Shown here piece by piece: positions 10,601-17,381 of a DNA stretch of 64,000 nt. This DNA is from Chryseobacterium rhizosphaerae (GTDB lineage Bacteria; Bacteroidota; Bacteroidia; Flavobacteriales; Weeksellaceae): NCBI RefSeq assembly GCF_003385455.1, contig NZ_QNUF01000004.1:62001-126000 (forward strand), given 5' to 3'. Numbering within the stretch: position 1 is the first letter of the stretch; each line of letters opens with the position of its first letter. Both the position numbers and the translations under genes were made by a program. The notes under the pieces are model-generated. The model worked only from the letters and a program-made list of their open reading frames with translations, ran no database searches and was not told the DNA's origin.

Positions 10601-12026
10601 TTGCTGCTGCTGCATCACCAGCTTTCAGGCCACTTATTGCTGTAGGATTAGAAGCTCCTAACTGCGGAGATTCCGGTACAGAAATAATTCCATTGATATA
10701 ATCACCATCTCCTTTAGTTTCTACAGTTACCATTTTGGTTTCCGCATTCACTACAGAGGTGGGATCTGCAATCCATTTTCTTGAATTATAATCAAAATAA
10801 AATACTTTAATTTCTTTAGCTGATCTTACGCCAAGCTTTTTCTCATCATAAGGAAATGATAATTTCACTTTTTTAGTAAAATTCCCTGATCTGGTACTTA
10901 CACGATATGCAGCAGCATTTACAGAAAGATTTTTAATCTCTCCATACACAGAAGGGTAATCCTTTTTTCTCAATTTCAGTATTTCAACCTGCCCGGATTC
11001 TGCTACTGAATTCTTTTCAATGCTTACCGTAGCATTCTCATACTTTTCATTGTATTCCGAATCTTTTGATACAGTGACAATGAAAGGTGTAAACCTGACT
11101 TCATTTACAATTTTAAATGAAGGCACACTTTGAGCAAGCGGATATTGTTTTGTTCCAACAGAAGAAGAAACAGATACAAATCCTCTTTTCTTATCTTCAT
11201 CTGAAAGTTTAACAAGTGTTTCAAATTCTCCTCTGGAAGATTCCACCATCTGGCCATTGATGTTTACAGTCTGGGATCCCCAATGGCTATCCGAACCTTT
11301 TACATATAAATGGTCTTCGGAAAGAAGTGTAGAAATCCCGTTTTGTGGATTCAGATTTTTTTCAAGTACTATTTTTACATTCTTTACCCGATATTTTATT
11401 CCGTTCAATGAAGAGGTAAAGAGAATCGTATTTTTCCCCTGATGTAATGAATTTAGGCTGATCTCTTCTTTTTGTTCACTCCATTTATTGCCCGGAACAA
11501 TAATATCCCCACCGAACGCAACATTCCTGTTGATGGATCTGGAGACAGATTGGTAAGAGTCAAGCCCAAACAGCTCGTACTCCAGATACGCTGCAACATT
11601 TTGGTTTTTAACTTCCGGAAGGTTTATGGTGAAGAAATTATCTGTTGCATCATCTGATTCATCATCAGAGAATTCACCGATAATACCTTGTTTTTCTATC
11701 GATTCAAATACATTCGCCGGTTTTTCAATACGTGCGGATACTATTTCATGGAATCCTTTATTCTGAACACTCAAGCCTTCTGCAGGAGAAGGAGCTGCTG
11801 ATATTTTGTTCAGCAGAGGAGTGGAATGATTAATATGATCGGATAAGGAGGATGCTGTAGTGCTATCATTTTGATGATAGACATATTTCTTCATAAGCTG
11901 AAGTTTGAAAGCCCTCACTTTCTGTCTGTCCTCTTTCGTAAAACTTGCAAAAGTAAATACTGAAGCAAAGAATACTAAGATGAGAAGATACTTTCTTCTC
12001 AACCTAATGGGTAATTTAGTTTTCAT
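1692..12026 (-). CDS. Giant SpvB/RHS-repeat polymorphic toxin with C-terminal metzincin-like protease domain
   Basis: A 3444-residue protein. N-terminal signal segment (residues 1 to about 30); SpvB-type domain from about residue 460; six FG-GAP/VCBS-like calcium motifs, for example DFDGDGIPDL (about 892), DMNGDGYPDV (about 1695) and DMNGDGFPDL (about 1994); YD/RHS repeats from about 2250. The RHS core ends with GARYYNPRLSIWYGVDPLAE and IDPDGRAP (about 3166-3211), the usual junction to a variable toxin. The last 230 or so residues contain HEFGHMLGLDEGY (His3357, Glu3358, His3361) and a Met-turn-like NTIMDN, as in matrixin-type zinc proteases, but the usual third ligand His is Glu. The RHS shell should encapsulate and deliver the protease. 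No T9SS C-terminal domain is present, so the export route is open. It lies 22 bp behind the T9SS-sorted protein gene and 1 bp before the lipoprotein gene. Confidence 0.9.
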   Translation of the reverse strand: MKTKLPIRLRRKYLLILVFFASVFTFASFTKEDRQKVRAFKLQLMKKYVYHQNDSTTASSLSDHINHSTPLLNKISAAPSPAEGLSVQNKGFHEIVSARIEKPANVFESIEKQGIIGEFSDDESDDATDNFFTINLPEVKNQNVAAYLEYELFGLDSYQSVSRSINRNVAFGGDIIVPGNKWSEQKEEISLNSLHQGKNTILFTSSLNGIKYRVKNVKIVLEKNLNPQNGISTLLSEDHLYVKGSDSHWGSQTVNINGQMVESSRGEFETLVKLSDEDKKRGFVSVSSSVGTKQYPLAQSVPSFKIVNEVRFTPFIVTVSKDSEYNEKYENATVSIEKNSVAESGQVEILKLRKKDYPSVYGEIKNLSVNAAAYRVSTRSGNFTKKVKLSFPYDEKKLGVRSAKEIKVFYFDYNSRKWIADPTSVVNAETKMVTVETKGDGDYINGIISVPESPQLGASNPTAISGLKAGDAAAARNFISPPNANQKGGSNVSYPIVIPSGRKGMQPSVSVSYDSNKSNGWMGEGWDVSGVQAIAIDTRWGAPSFDGATETELYSLNGETLVYDGNYLPHRHNNISETSNIFTTRKQKRDTLLVDNKKTFFLRRNHDFSKIERYGTTPKDYRWVVTNTKGGKAYYGGNESGVIENTVIKDDNGNIVHWGVWKEQDALKNYIEYEYENIKIQGLTAENENLNGGRYFHISKITYTKMDGQNLKYYTVEFEKESRITRQDISITGKRGVKEVEPYKLSKIYVKYDGELIRTYTFSYKEGQFFKTLLRSVVHKDTSNDVAYNSLLTEQFDFEYFDDIKSTPNSSPVNFGGSVDINAGGGGDAFPILPGFLKPSKISANNTFEWGVNGRVPGVGLDFLLPGPTRAYGHVMASFNLGHSEAEAKKAQELMDFDGDGIPDLIYRKPSSGLFLRPGTLASGNISFGAEKPIWHLNSNFSLTKTKTQNIGYDAGINVFGIGFNFSQMWATSKSETSAFILDANSDGVMDVAKDGQVLFGRINPTDGKVEMTQYSDNTENMVIVADTMIQHNSPLEGTWQDISKNDVVKVWVASRDGYIRFEDNVQVENVPNAKAQYSVEIKNPTTPEKNGRIYLKEFTAGMPSEFISITGYNAYYSQIQALPPASTDHLGINDASKLYVKSGDKVFIRLHKNDNYSFKVMSNPTISYVGIPKPISIGLSQDGFRANNGAYSYNFLLNNHTKPISIDTPGNISITVPKITFPNSQDDITFKIIKTTASSTTGEVIYSKTYAKSNIPFDTVPLYPGVANVTSLSFSTNDVPATINFVVESDSHTTFRDVNWNRINVDYSPTSGNPQNYTAVAGYPSDVITEFNPVIDMQYLNLPSGVNTYKIGINKNIPSNPGLPTGSFYYIVKSNGAIATKRRIMSPMNSSGSIVELDMVNNNQIISGNSPAEFYTGDIFSAPIGGVTLNIQVYCKTKADYDFYKAYSALFQNNPFNIYYGTNTFIAAVNHTSINSSALENIGQFYHNWSQFLYNEYADVVPTGNTDGFMLNPATPSDNYGRLINLASMQEVNIPVNLNFPMCNNLATQDETAQCIAQQISNTGFYQNPANFGPKPVTVLNPTVYKQVTGPRDNEVTTYTEKWIGVGPEQYAMADSFKDNETASGFFNPQTANPDLPDNLLLQGNVDTKMFSINKKYYSKSRTNTLSGSLFNFGIQNASSVLVGDGNIALQDFMDMNGDGYPDVVYKDAMQITNSTGGHGGLRNSFVNAYISNTDSYSKSLSPQYSAAKFIQTGASSRNGEVRSNTNQYSYSPNVAMNSGIETSASWSAQASVNYDSKDSGESYWMDVNGDGLADRVTGGGSGNMKYYLNLGYGLDNGYSYKNAETFASGPVGSLGFNLGFDFGGMSGLAVSVSAAASAALGSSKTTFEDINADGLADILIVGSSNTYVKYNLGNRFSDAVELFRNGGGLDYNNESKTYRGGVSVGAGYYYTFPIVWWPFPPIPLIYLKIGGQVTGNMGLSIAEVDKSFKDMNGDGFPDLVVSKDNGFVVNYSTIGRTNKLKTVTNFKDKAPFSVFGLDYEFVKPTYNDSHGRLVMKEVRIVNPDIFSPTYLSPTNNKDIVSTFKYEDGRYDRREREFFGFGKVTTYDMWYSNNVYRSKINFYHNKSYFLSGKLKKTETYTGINDLNSSTEYEYTVYKFKDNNTKIDLDNPVGEAYDTGGKEGRKMAIALLGITRKKNFENGGNITVSEGLSYNDKGLVKQLMHFSNAATYNTVIDYHNYPSPNNIISIPKSIKVYEALSTSNPIRERFTKIDPDTGLVLRVSAKLNASETSDADFSYDLFGNVSTVTYPENENGDRYTLNYEYDTDTYKYVVNTKDIFGYTSSSEYDPKFDVTKQTTDISGNTTEYQYDAKGRITQILAPKERDAGAPYTVKYSYNTYGTPNPNLGYVSNYYWCLTQYYNPQDPSNPIETMTFSDGWGKVVQTKKDILLNGEEKMSVSGRTVYDVIGRAISQHHPIFEDKYPPNDPNHTNVLLNMSAPSPYYSSVQRDTKDRVAVTVDELFHTENTMYSIENNMVKSTLVLFQNSNTQLKSETFTNSEGKTAQVNNYLNGQALTTKFRYNTIGELMSTEDPMGIKTLYSYDKGGRRTQVEHPDHGVNRYEYDSAGHMIKLFTSNMENTSPTQKYIHYIYDINRLSDIQYPDLPGGSNPSNVHYEYGAPGSGNNSGKIIYQSDNSGATKYEYGNMGEVVMENKTISGYGIPNMEFRTLFEYDSWNRIQNLTYADGELVQYEYDLGGNLKRIYNKEGYEYVKKITYDHYEQRTSTELGNGTKSEFEYTAADRKLNTHRLKDYYGTDLLRNNYKYDYVGNIIELKNSAGIYNEMGGNYVFNYKYDHLNRLASSDGSFTGDPQTHFGTTNSDFEMTMGYNNAGGIEQKYQKHNQDGNVNDLNSYDNRYYYVSGTHKVEHIENASTGQYEKFEYDYNGNMVGYDKYGEIDRLFWDEQDRLKAVNKDSQGTFQYYVYNGDGERIIKCNLEQGAQLYQNGQVIDPGTIQVNSFKVYPNAYHVENSDKMLTKHYYAGTERVASRIMDFDFPTMRQTNVSDSGNKSKDNGADLKLYLKKAGIDFSQVKVELAKGPQLQAGVYYLHGDHLGTATFVTNQNMKPTQFFLNLPFGETMAEQMTGVYNNPYKFNAKELDEETGLYYYGARYYNPRLSIWYGVDPLAEKFPSWSPYTYTFDNPITLIDPDGRAPMPPDIITKVLSVNNKTYSSGTQYYSRNVSMTMTVLIYNPEHLDLSKSGFKSQGVIDWKEFRGQANRSLANGKIEQNDNIENLAIVYKVVTDIKDIKGTANVMTITSKDVYSSFDGTDANGLTDGIGGQVGIVQYQGGNFWHTIFHEFGHMLGLDEGYAKPGVPYPNENSNTIMDNNNLYKVTTKQKAEAAFAPLTAKKGDVFKASSKGNNPNFTRSSDLQRAVQEFNKKNTR

Positions 12027-12048
12027 ATATTAAGGGAAATAGTATTAA

Positions 12049-13425
12049 TTAATCAACGACCACTTTAAAAGCCTTAATCAGTTTTTTGTTTTGAGTAAGT
12101 ACGACCAGGTAGGCCCCTTGTATCTTGAGGCTGTTTTGATATATCGTAATTTTCGAATCTATTTTTTCGGTAGAAAGAATTCTTCCTCCTCCATCATAAA
12201 TGGCAATCTCAAATCCTTCTGTCGGTGGGAACTTCACTGTAAAATTATTGTTCATTTTCACAGGGTTCGGATACAGCATATATTGGAAATCTGAAGTAGC
12301 ATCACCCGGTCCTTTTGTATAGGCTGGATCATGAATATTATTTTTATCCGGTTGCTTTTCTCCGGTACTATTGGTAGCAAAAGTAAAAACAGCTGAATTT
12401 TTATCTTCAGGAAATTCTACTCCCGAATATTCTACCATTTCATCGTTAGCCTTTCCTTCTATTTTTTTTAAACTGCCATCCTCATTTTTAATAAGCATCC
12501 AGTAGTTCAAACGTGAATTTTCAGGATTCATCAGCTTTTTAGCGATCTGCAGCACATATCCTTTTTTAGGAATAGTATTGCCGATAAAATTGATTTCCCA
12601 ATTTCTCTTCAGTACCCTTAAGTTTTCTTTCTCTTCAAAACTGAGATCTTTGTTATCATCAGACCATATCGCAAATGTATAGTTGTCTAACGGAGCATTA
12701 TTTTCAAAATTAGTCCTTGAAATCTTTTCTCTTCCAATACTGATTGTCTTATCCTCCTGGTTACTGGATTGCTTCTGATTAAGCTCATTGGCATCATCTC
12801 TCCCAATACCGGTAGGTCTGTTTTTAAAATCTTTATGTTTTTCAGGGTCCCAGATGACATCCCCTTTACTGTTGACATATTTTACACCCACCAGTGAGAT
12901 CCCATATTTAATAGACAAATAGGTATGAACCTTTTCCAGGTCCTTTTTTGAAAGCTTTCTGGGAACAAAAATAGCCTCATAAAGATTTTTATCTTCAAGG
13001 CCTATATTCAGACGGTCTTTAGGGTTACTGGAAATTTGCTTAGATCCCAGATAAGAAAAAATACTGGGTTTCTTTTTCAGTTCAATAAGCTTATCGCTTC
13101 CACTGCTTTTGAAAGAAGTATTGCTAAGCTCTGCAATAATATCTTTATTATACCAGATGTTTTCGTCTTCACCTGAATGATGTACAACGATTAGAGATTG
13201 GGCATCATTTTTACTGTAGGTAATAGGTTTTGGCAAGTGTTGCCTTATATTACAGTTGAAGTTGAGCAATGAGCCATAATCGCATTTTGAGGTTTCTCGC
13301 AACGATTCGGGTTTTGCTTTTTCCCAGATCTTATTTTTCTGATCAATAAGTTGTGCATTACCATAGAAGATACCTAAGCACAATGCAAGGCAGCTGCACA
13401 CATTTAAACGGTACTGAGTTTTCAT
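12049..13425 (-). CDS. T9SS type A sorting domain-containing surface protein upstream of the RHS toxin
   Basis: A 458-residue secreted protein. The N-terminus is a signal peptide (LALCLGIFYGNAQ). The middle carries the pattern HTYLSIKYGISL, then GDVIWDPEKHKDFKNRPTGI, then NYWMLIK, which I associate with beta-sandwich surface proteins of Bacteroidetes. The last 80 or so residues are a typical T9SS sorting domain: MLYPNPVKMNNNFTV, IAIYDGGGRILSTE, GAYLVVLTQ and a basic end. The protein should cross the outer membrane by T9SS and be attached to the surface or released. It is the first gene of the toxin unit, and only 22 bp separate it from the RHS gene, so a shared function such as surface anchoring or adhesion is plausible but unproven. 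A TAATTTGG sequence upstream of the start is one base from a -7 box. Confidence 0.82.
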   Translation of the reverse strand: MKTQYRLNVCSCLALCLGIFYGNAQLIDQKNKIWEKAKPESLRETSKCDYGSLLNFNCNIRQHLPKPITYSKNDAQSLIVVHHSGEDENIWYNKDIIAELSNTSFKSSGSDKLIELKKKPSIFSYLGSKQISSNPKDRLNIGLEDKNLYEAIFVPRKLSKKDLEKVHTYLSIKYGISLVGVKYVNSKGDVIWDPEKHKDFKNRPTGIGRDDANELNQKQSSNQEDKTISIGREKISRTNFENNAPLDNYTFAIWSDDNKDLSFEEKENLRVLKRNWEINFIGNTIPKKGYVLQIAKKLMNPENSRLNYWMLIKNEDGSLKKIEGKANDEMVEYSGVEFPEDKNSAVFTFATNSTGEKQPDKNNIHDPAYTKGPGDATSDFQYMLYPNPVKMNNNFTVKFPPTEGFEIAIYDGGGRILSTEKIDSKITIYQNSLKIQGAYLVVLTQNKKLIKAFKVVVD

Positions 13426-14089
13426 TCTCTATGAGGATTATTAGTACAGCCAAATTAGCAAAAAATATGAAACGAGCATTAAAAATTTAAAAAAATTCAA
13501 TATTTTAATAAAAAATAACCTTTACAAACCAATAAAACAAGTAAATAAATCTCATTTCATTATTGTGATAAAAAACTAAAAACGGCTTCAAACAGGACAT
13601 TTTCTTAGAAAAGTAATAAGTATTGAGAGCTTAAAAATCAGTTAGGTTAGAAAGTAAAAAAAATATTTTTTTTCCCTTAATAGAGAATTTTGACTTAACA
13701 TAATAACAAATTATTTTGAATAAAAACACCTTGAAAAGTCAATTTACACATTGAAAATAAGTTAATTATGTTCAAAATTTATTATTTCGCATGATATAGT
13801 CCTCTATTTTTGAAGACCGTAACAATTATCCCCAAATAATGATCACCCTAAACCTTATTATTCTTTTTTTATAAATTTTTGAAAATATCATAGGTGGTAA
13901 ACTGGAAACATATTTTAATTTATCTTCTCTCTTTTCTTAAAACAGCATCCTTTTATTCATAATAACATCATCTTTTTTCCATTTTAATTCATTTATTATG
14001 GATTTATATAAAAAATATTGTGTGGGGAAGAATATTTTTCCTAAAAAACTGGCTTACAATCTCTTTTTATTTTTAGTTTTACAGAAAAA
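13426..14089. other. Long AT-rich intergenic region between divergent genes
   Basis: 664 bp separate the T9SS-protein gene (minus) from the hydroxylase gene (plus). The stretch is strongly AT-rich with many A/T runs. A TATTTTTG box at 13805-13812 could be a distant plus-strand promoter. A 60-codon plus-strand frame from 13998 overlaps the hydroxylase start in another frame and looks non-coding. No RNA gene or repeat was recognised. Confidence 0.5.
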
Positions 14090-15061
14090 ATGTTTGATTT
14101 TAGTACTATGTTCCATACTGAGGGCCCGGATGTTGTTTACACATGGACCATTCCTGTATTTGCTGCTATTATTTTTATAGAGATGGCCTACAGCCATTTT
14201 AATAAAGAGAAAATTTATGAAACCAAAGATGTAGCAACCAATGTTCTTTTTGCCCTGTTAAACTATGGACTGGACATTATCATGAAGGGCTTTTCTCTTT
14301 TTGTTATGATGTTTTTTTATCATCACCGCATTTTTGATTGGGAAGTTGGAATATGGTATTGGATTGCTGTATTTCTTGCCCAGGATTTCGCTTATTATGT
14401 CCACCATTATGTAGACCATCACTCACGGGTGTTCTGGGCTGTACACATTACCCATCACAATTCTGATTATTTCAATATCAGTACAGGCTTCAGAAGCCCT
14501 GTATTCCAGCCTTTGTACAGGTATTTATTTTTCTCCCCGTTAGCATTCATGGGATTCCATCCATGGCATATTTTAGTAGCGTATTCGGCCATACAAATCT
14601 ATGGTACCTTTGTGCATACTCAATCTATTAAAAGCATGGGATTTTTAGAGTACATTTTGGTAACTCCTTCGCATCACCGTGTACATCATGCCTGTAATAT
14701 CAAATATTTAGACCGTAATATGGGAATGGGACTGATTATCTGGGACAAAATCTTTGGGACATTTGAAAAAGAAGACCCTGAAGTTCCTGTAAAATATGGA
14801 GTATACCCAAAAATAAAGTCTAAAGACCCTGCTACTATGCTCTTTTACGAATGGAGAAGAATTGGAAAAGATATTCGCCAGCCAGGACTTTCCTTTAAAG
14901 ACAGGATAAAATATCTTTTTTACTCTCCGGGCTGGAAGCACGATGGGACTGGTAAAACGGTAAAACAATACCAAAAGGAATATAACGAAAAGATAAAAAA
15001 TAAGCCGTTACCTGAAAAAATAGAAGTTCCAGAACCAGAATATCAATATTCAGATCAATAA
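14090..15061 (+). CDS. Sterol desaturase / fatty acid hydroxylase family membrane protein
   Basis: A 323-residue integral membrane di-iron oxygenase of the fatty acid hydroxylase superfamily. Its three histidine clusters are all visible: HHYVDHH (about residue 105-111), HITHH (about 118-122) and HHRVHH (about 196-201). Four to five hydrophobic segments surround them (for example AGIIF-type helix near residue 20, FALLNYG and FVMMFFY). The C-terminal 70 residues are charged and soluble. Members hydroxylate or desaturate lipid carbon chains in the membrane; the bacterial substrate here is unknown, with membrane lipids, hopanoids or carotenoids as options. The gene stands alone and converges on the GH97 gene, sharing its terminator. 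Start at 14090 chosen because MFDFSTMF precedes the first helix; the upstream frame is different. Confidence 0.88.
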   Translation: MFDFSTMFHTEGPDVVYTWTIPVFAAIIFIEMAYSHFNKEKIYETKDVATNVLFALLNYGLDIIMKGFSLFVMMFFYHHRIFDWEVGIWYWIAVFLAQDFAYYVHHYVDHHSRVFWAVHITHHNSDYFNISTGFRSPVFQPLYRYLFFSPLAFMGFHPWHILVAYSAIQIYGTFVHTQSIKSMGFLEYILVTPSHHRVHHACNIKYLDRNMGMGLIIWDKIFGTFEKEDPEVPVKYGVYPKIKSKDPATMLFYEWRRIGKDIRQPGLSFKDRIKYLFYSPGWKHDGTGKTVKQYQKEYNEKIKNKPLPEKIEVPEPEYQYSDQ

Positions 15062-15099
15062 AATATTCAATGAAAAATCAATACTTTATTTAAAAAAAT

Positions 15100-15130
15100 A
15101 ACTGCCCCGGCTCTCTGAGCCGGGGCAGTT
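15100..15130. terminator. Bidirectional terminator between hydroxylase and GH97 genes
   Basis: A perfect 14-bp GC-rich stem (AACTGCCCCGGCTC / GAGCCGGGGCAGTT) with a 3-nt loop sits between convergent genes. It is flanked by A-rich sequence on the left and TTTTA on the right, so it can serve both strands. Confidence 0.92.
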
Positions 15131-15150
15131 TTATAATTGCTTATAAAAAT

Positions 15151-17307
15151 TTATTTTACAGGTTTGATAGAAACCGCGAAACCACCGCTTCTTACCATTT
15201 TAAAATTAATCTTAGACTTGCTGGTAATCTCTTTCTTGTAGATATTATAGCTTTGAGGGTTGTCGATATAATCAGCATCTTTTCCATCTTCATAGATTGT
15301 TGCTTCATATTTCTTTCCTTTATCCAGGAATGAGAAATCTACGGTATACTCACGCTTATTTTCGTCTGTAATACCACCTACAAACCAATTTTCAGTACCT
15401 TTTGCTTTTCTGGCAGTGATCACGTAATCTCCTGGCTCTGCAGATAAGATTTTAGTATCATCCCAGTCTGCAGCTACATCCTTGATAAACTGGAATGCAT
15501 CCATATGCTTCTTATAGTTTTCAGGAAGGTCAGCTGCCATCTGAAGAGGCATATACATCGTCACATATAATGCTAACTGCTTAGCCAATGTAGTTTTTAC
15601 AAAACGCTTATCTCCAGGGAAATAATAGTCTAATTTAGTTTGGAAAATTCCCGGAGTATAATCCATTGAACCACCCATCCATCTTGTAAAAGGAAGGACA
15701 GTCTGGTGATCAGGCTTATTTCCTCCGAAAGCCTCATATTCCGTACCACGTGCTGCTTCTGCAGAAATATAGTTTGGATAGGTACGGCTTTCACCGGTAG
15801 GACGTACAGATTCGTGAGAGTTGACCATAATCTTATACTCATTGGCTTTTTCAGCAATTCTGTAGTAATGGTTGATCGTCCATTGAGAGTAATGATGTTC
15901 TCCTCTCGGGATAATATCTCCTACATATCCTGTTTTTACTGCATCATACCCATATTTATTCATCAGCTGGAATGCTTTATCAGACCATCTTTCATAGTTG
16001 GCTGCCGAACCGGATGTTTCGTGGTGCATGATCAGCTTTATCCCCTTAGCATGAGCATAATCATTCAGCATTTTGATATCAAAATCCGGGTAAGGAGTAA
16101 TGAAATCAAAAACAAAATCTTTAGAGTGTCCGAACCAGTCTTCCCAACCAATATTCCATCCTTCGATCAACAGTCCCTGGAATCCATTCTCAGCGGCAAA
16201 GTCGATGTATTCTTTAACTTTTGTATTGTTGGCAGCATGTTTTCCGTTTGGAGTCAGTTTCGAGAAATCCGTCTTATCAATATGAACATTCTCCGCTGTA
16301 GAATACGCCCACTGTGATTTTCCGATGATCATTTCCCACCAAACACCCATGTATTTTGTAGGGTGAATGTAAGAAGTATCCGTATACTTTGTAGGCTCAT
16401 TAAGGTTAAAAATCATCTTAGAATCCATCACCTGTTCCGCTTTTGGAGCGACAATAATTGTTCTCCACGGTGTTGTTGACGGAGTCTGAATATACCCCTT
16501 AGCTCCCTGTCTGTCTGCTGTCAGGTGCGTTTTGAATCTGAAGTTCTGTGCATCAACTTCCAGATGGGATGCAGGGTAATCCAATACTGCAGCTTCAGCA
16601 ACGTTGATATACAAAGGTTCTTTTCCTTCTCTTTTAAGCATTAAGGGTGACTGAACTGCATTTTTCACTAATGACTGTGATGCATTGGCATCGAATGCCT
16701 GATCCCACTTAGCAGGAATTTCAGAAACTTTAGTTTCCTGATATTGATATTCCTGAGAGTCATAGTCTGCAACCAACCACCAAGCTTTCATATCTGTTGG
16801 GAAATCAATTTCAGAATCCTCTTCTCTGATAACGAAATAATTAAGGTTTTTCTGTTGTGGAAATTCATATCTGAATCCCAGACCATCATTAAACAATCTG
16901 AATTTTACCACAATACTTCTATCTGTAGAAGCCTGGTTCAAAGTAACTGCCAACTCATTGTAATTGTTGATGTAGTTTTTCTTTTCCCCAAGAACCGGCT
17001 GCCACGTCTCATTTTTAGAATCTCTCTTTTCATCTACCTTTGCAAAACCGTTGTTTAAGTCGAATTTTGCATCTTCCGGTTTAGCAATTTCGGAAGCGAA
17101 TTTTATGGCTGTGTCTTTAAATAATCTTAATCCTAATTTAGAATCTTCAACCACTACTCCTCCATTATAGGTAAGGTTATAGTAAGGTACTCCATTTTTC
17201 AGCTGAAAATTCATTTCAAACTTTCCATCCGGAGATTTTAAAGATTGTGCTTTCACACCTACAAACATCATGGAGAGCAACACTGCTCCAACTGTAATTT
17301 TCTTCAT
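15151..17307 (-). CDS. GH97 alpha-glucosidase (SusB-like)
   Basis: A 718-residue periplasmic glycoside hydrolase of family 97. It has a signal peptide (VLLSMMFVGVKAQ), an N-terminal beta-sandwich domain (SLKSPDGKFEMNFQL), a catalytic TIM barrel and a C-terminal beta domain. Glutamates matching the SusB calcium-binding and catalytic set are visible in IEGWNIGWEDW (about residue 372), HHETSG (about 429), NSHESVRPTGE (about 497) and GTEYEAFGG (about 524). This points to the inverting, Glu-based group rather than the retaining Asp group. Known SusB cleaves alpha-1,4, 1,6 and 1,3 linkages of maltooligosaccharides to glucose. It follows susC and susD on the same strand but a strong hairpin lies between susD and this gene, so its expression level may differ from theirs. 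Confidence 0.93.
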   Translation of the reverse strand: MKKITVGAVLLSMMFVGVKAQSLKSPDGKFEMNFQLKNGVPYYNLTYNGGVVVEDSKLGLRLFKDTAIKFASEIAKPEDAKFDLNNGFAKVDEKRDSKNETWQPVLGEKKNYINNYNELAVTLNQASTDRSIVVKFRLFNDGLGFRYEFPQQKNLNYFVIREEDSEIDFPTDMKAWWLVADYDSQEYQYQETKVSEIPAKWDQAFDANASQSLVKNAVQSPLMLKREGKEPLYINVAEAAVLDYPASHLEVDAQNFRFKTHLTADRQGAKGYIQTPSTTPWRTIIVAPKAEQVMDSKMIFNLNEPTKYTDTSYIHPTKYMGVWWEMIIGKSQWAYSTAENVHIDKTDFSKLTPNGKHAANNTKVKEYIDFAAENGFQGLLIEGWNIGWEDWFGHSKDFVFDFITPYPDFDIKMLNDYAHAKGIKLIMHHETSGSAANYERWSDKAFQLMNKYGYDAVKTGYVGDIIPRGEHHYSQWTINHYYRIAEKANEYKIMVNSHESVRPTGESRTYPNYISAEAARGTEYEAFGGNKPDHQTVLPFTRWMGGSMDYTPGIFQTKLDYYFPGDKRFVKTTLAKQLALYVTMYMPLQMAADLPENYKKHMDAFQFIKDVAADWDDTKILSAEPGDYVITARKAKGTENWFVGGITDENKREYTVDFSFLDKGKKYEATIYEDGKDADYIDNPQSYNIYKKEITSKSKINFKMVRSGGFAVSIKPVK

Positions 17308-17335
17308 ATTGACTATTTATTAACTTTAGTAAAAG

Positions 17336-17360
17336 AAAACGCTGCACAGAGCAGCGTTTT
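17336..17360 (-). terminator. Hairpin between susD and the GH97 gene
   Basis: A 10-bp perfect stem (AAAACGCTGC / GCAGCGTTTT) with a 5-nt loop, followed on the minus strand by TCTTTTACT, lies 21 bp after the susD stop. It is inside the locus, so it is either a partial terminator or an mRNA 3'-end stabiliser that keeps susCD transcripts more abundant than GH97. Confidence 0.75.
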
Positions 17361-17381
17361 ACTCAATTAATTTATATTTTA

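Noticed and set aside
13998..14180. 60-codon frame upstream of the hydroxylase gene
   Set aside because: It overlaps the start of the hydroxylase gene in another frame and is explained by AT-rich sequence.
15706..16317. 203-codon plus-strand open frame
   Set aside because: It lies fully antisense to the GH97 gene, has no domain, and its composition follows from the GH97 codons.
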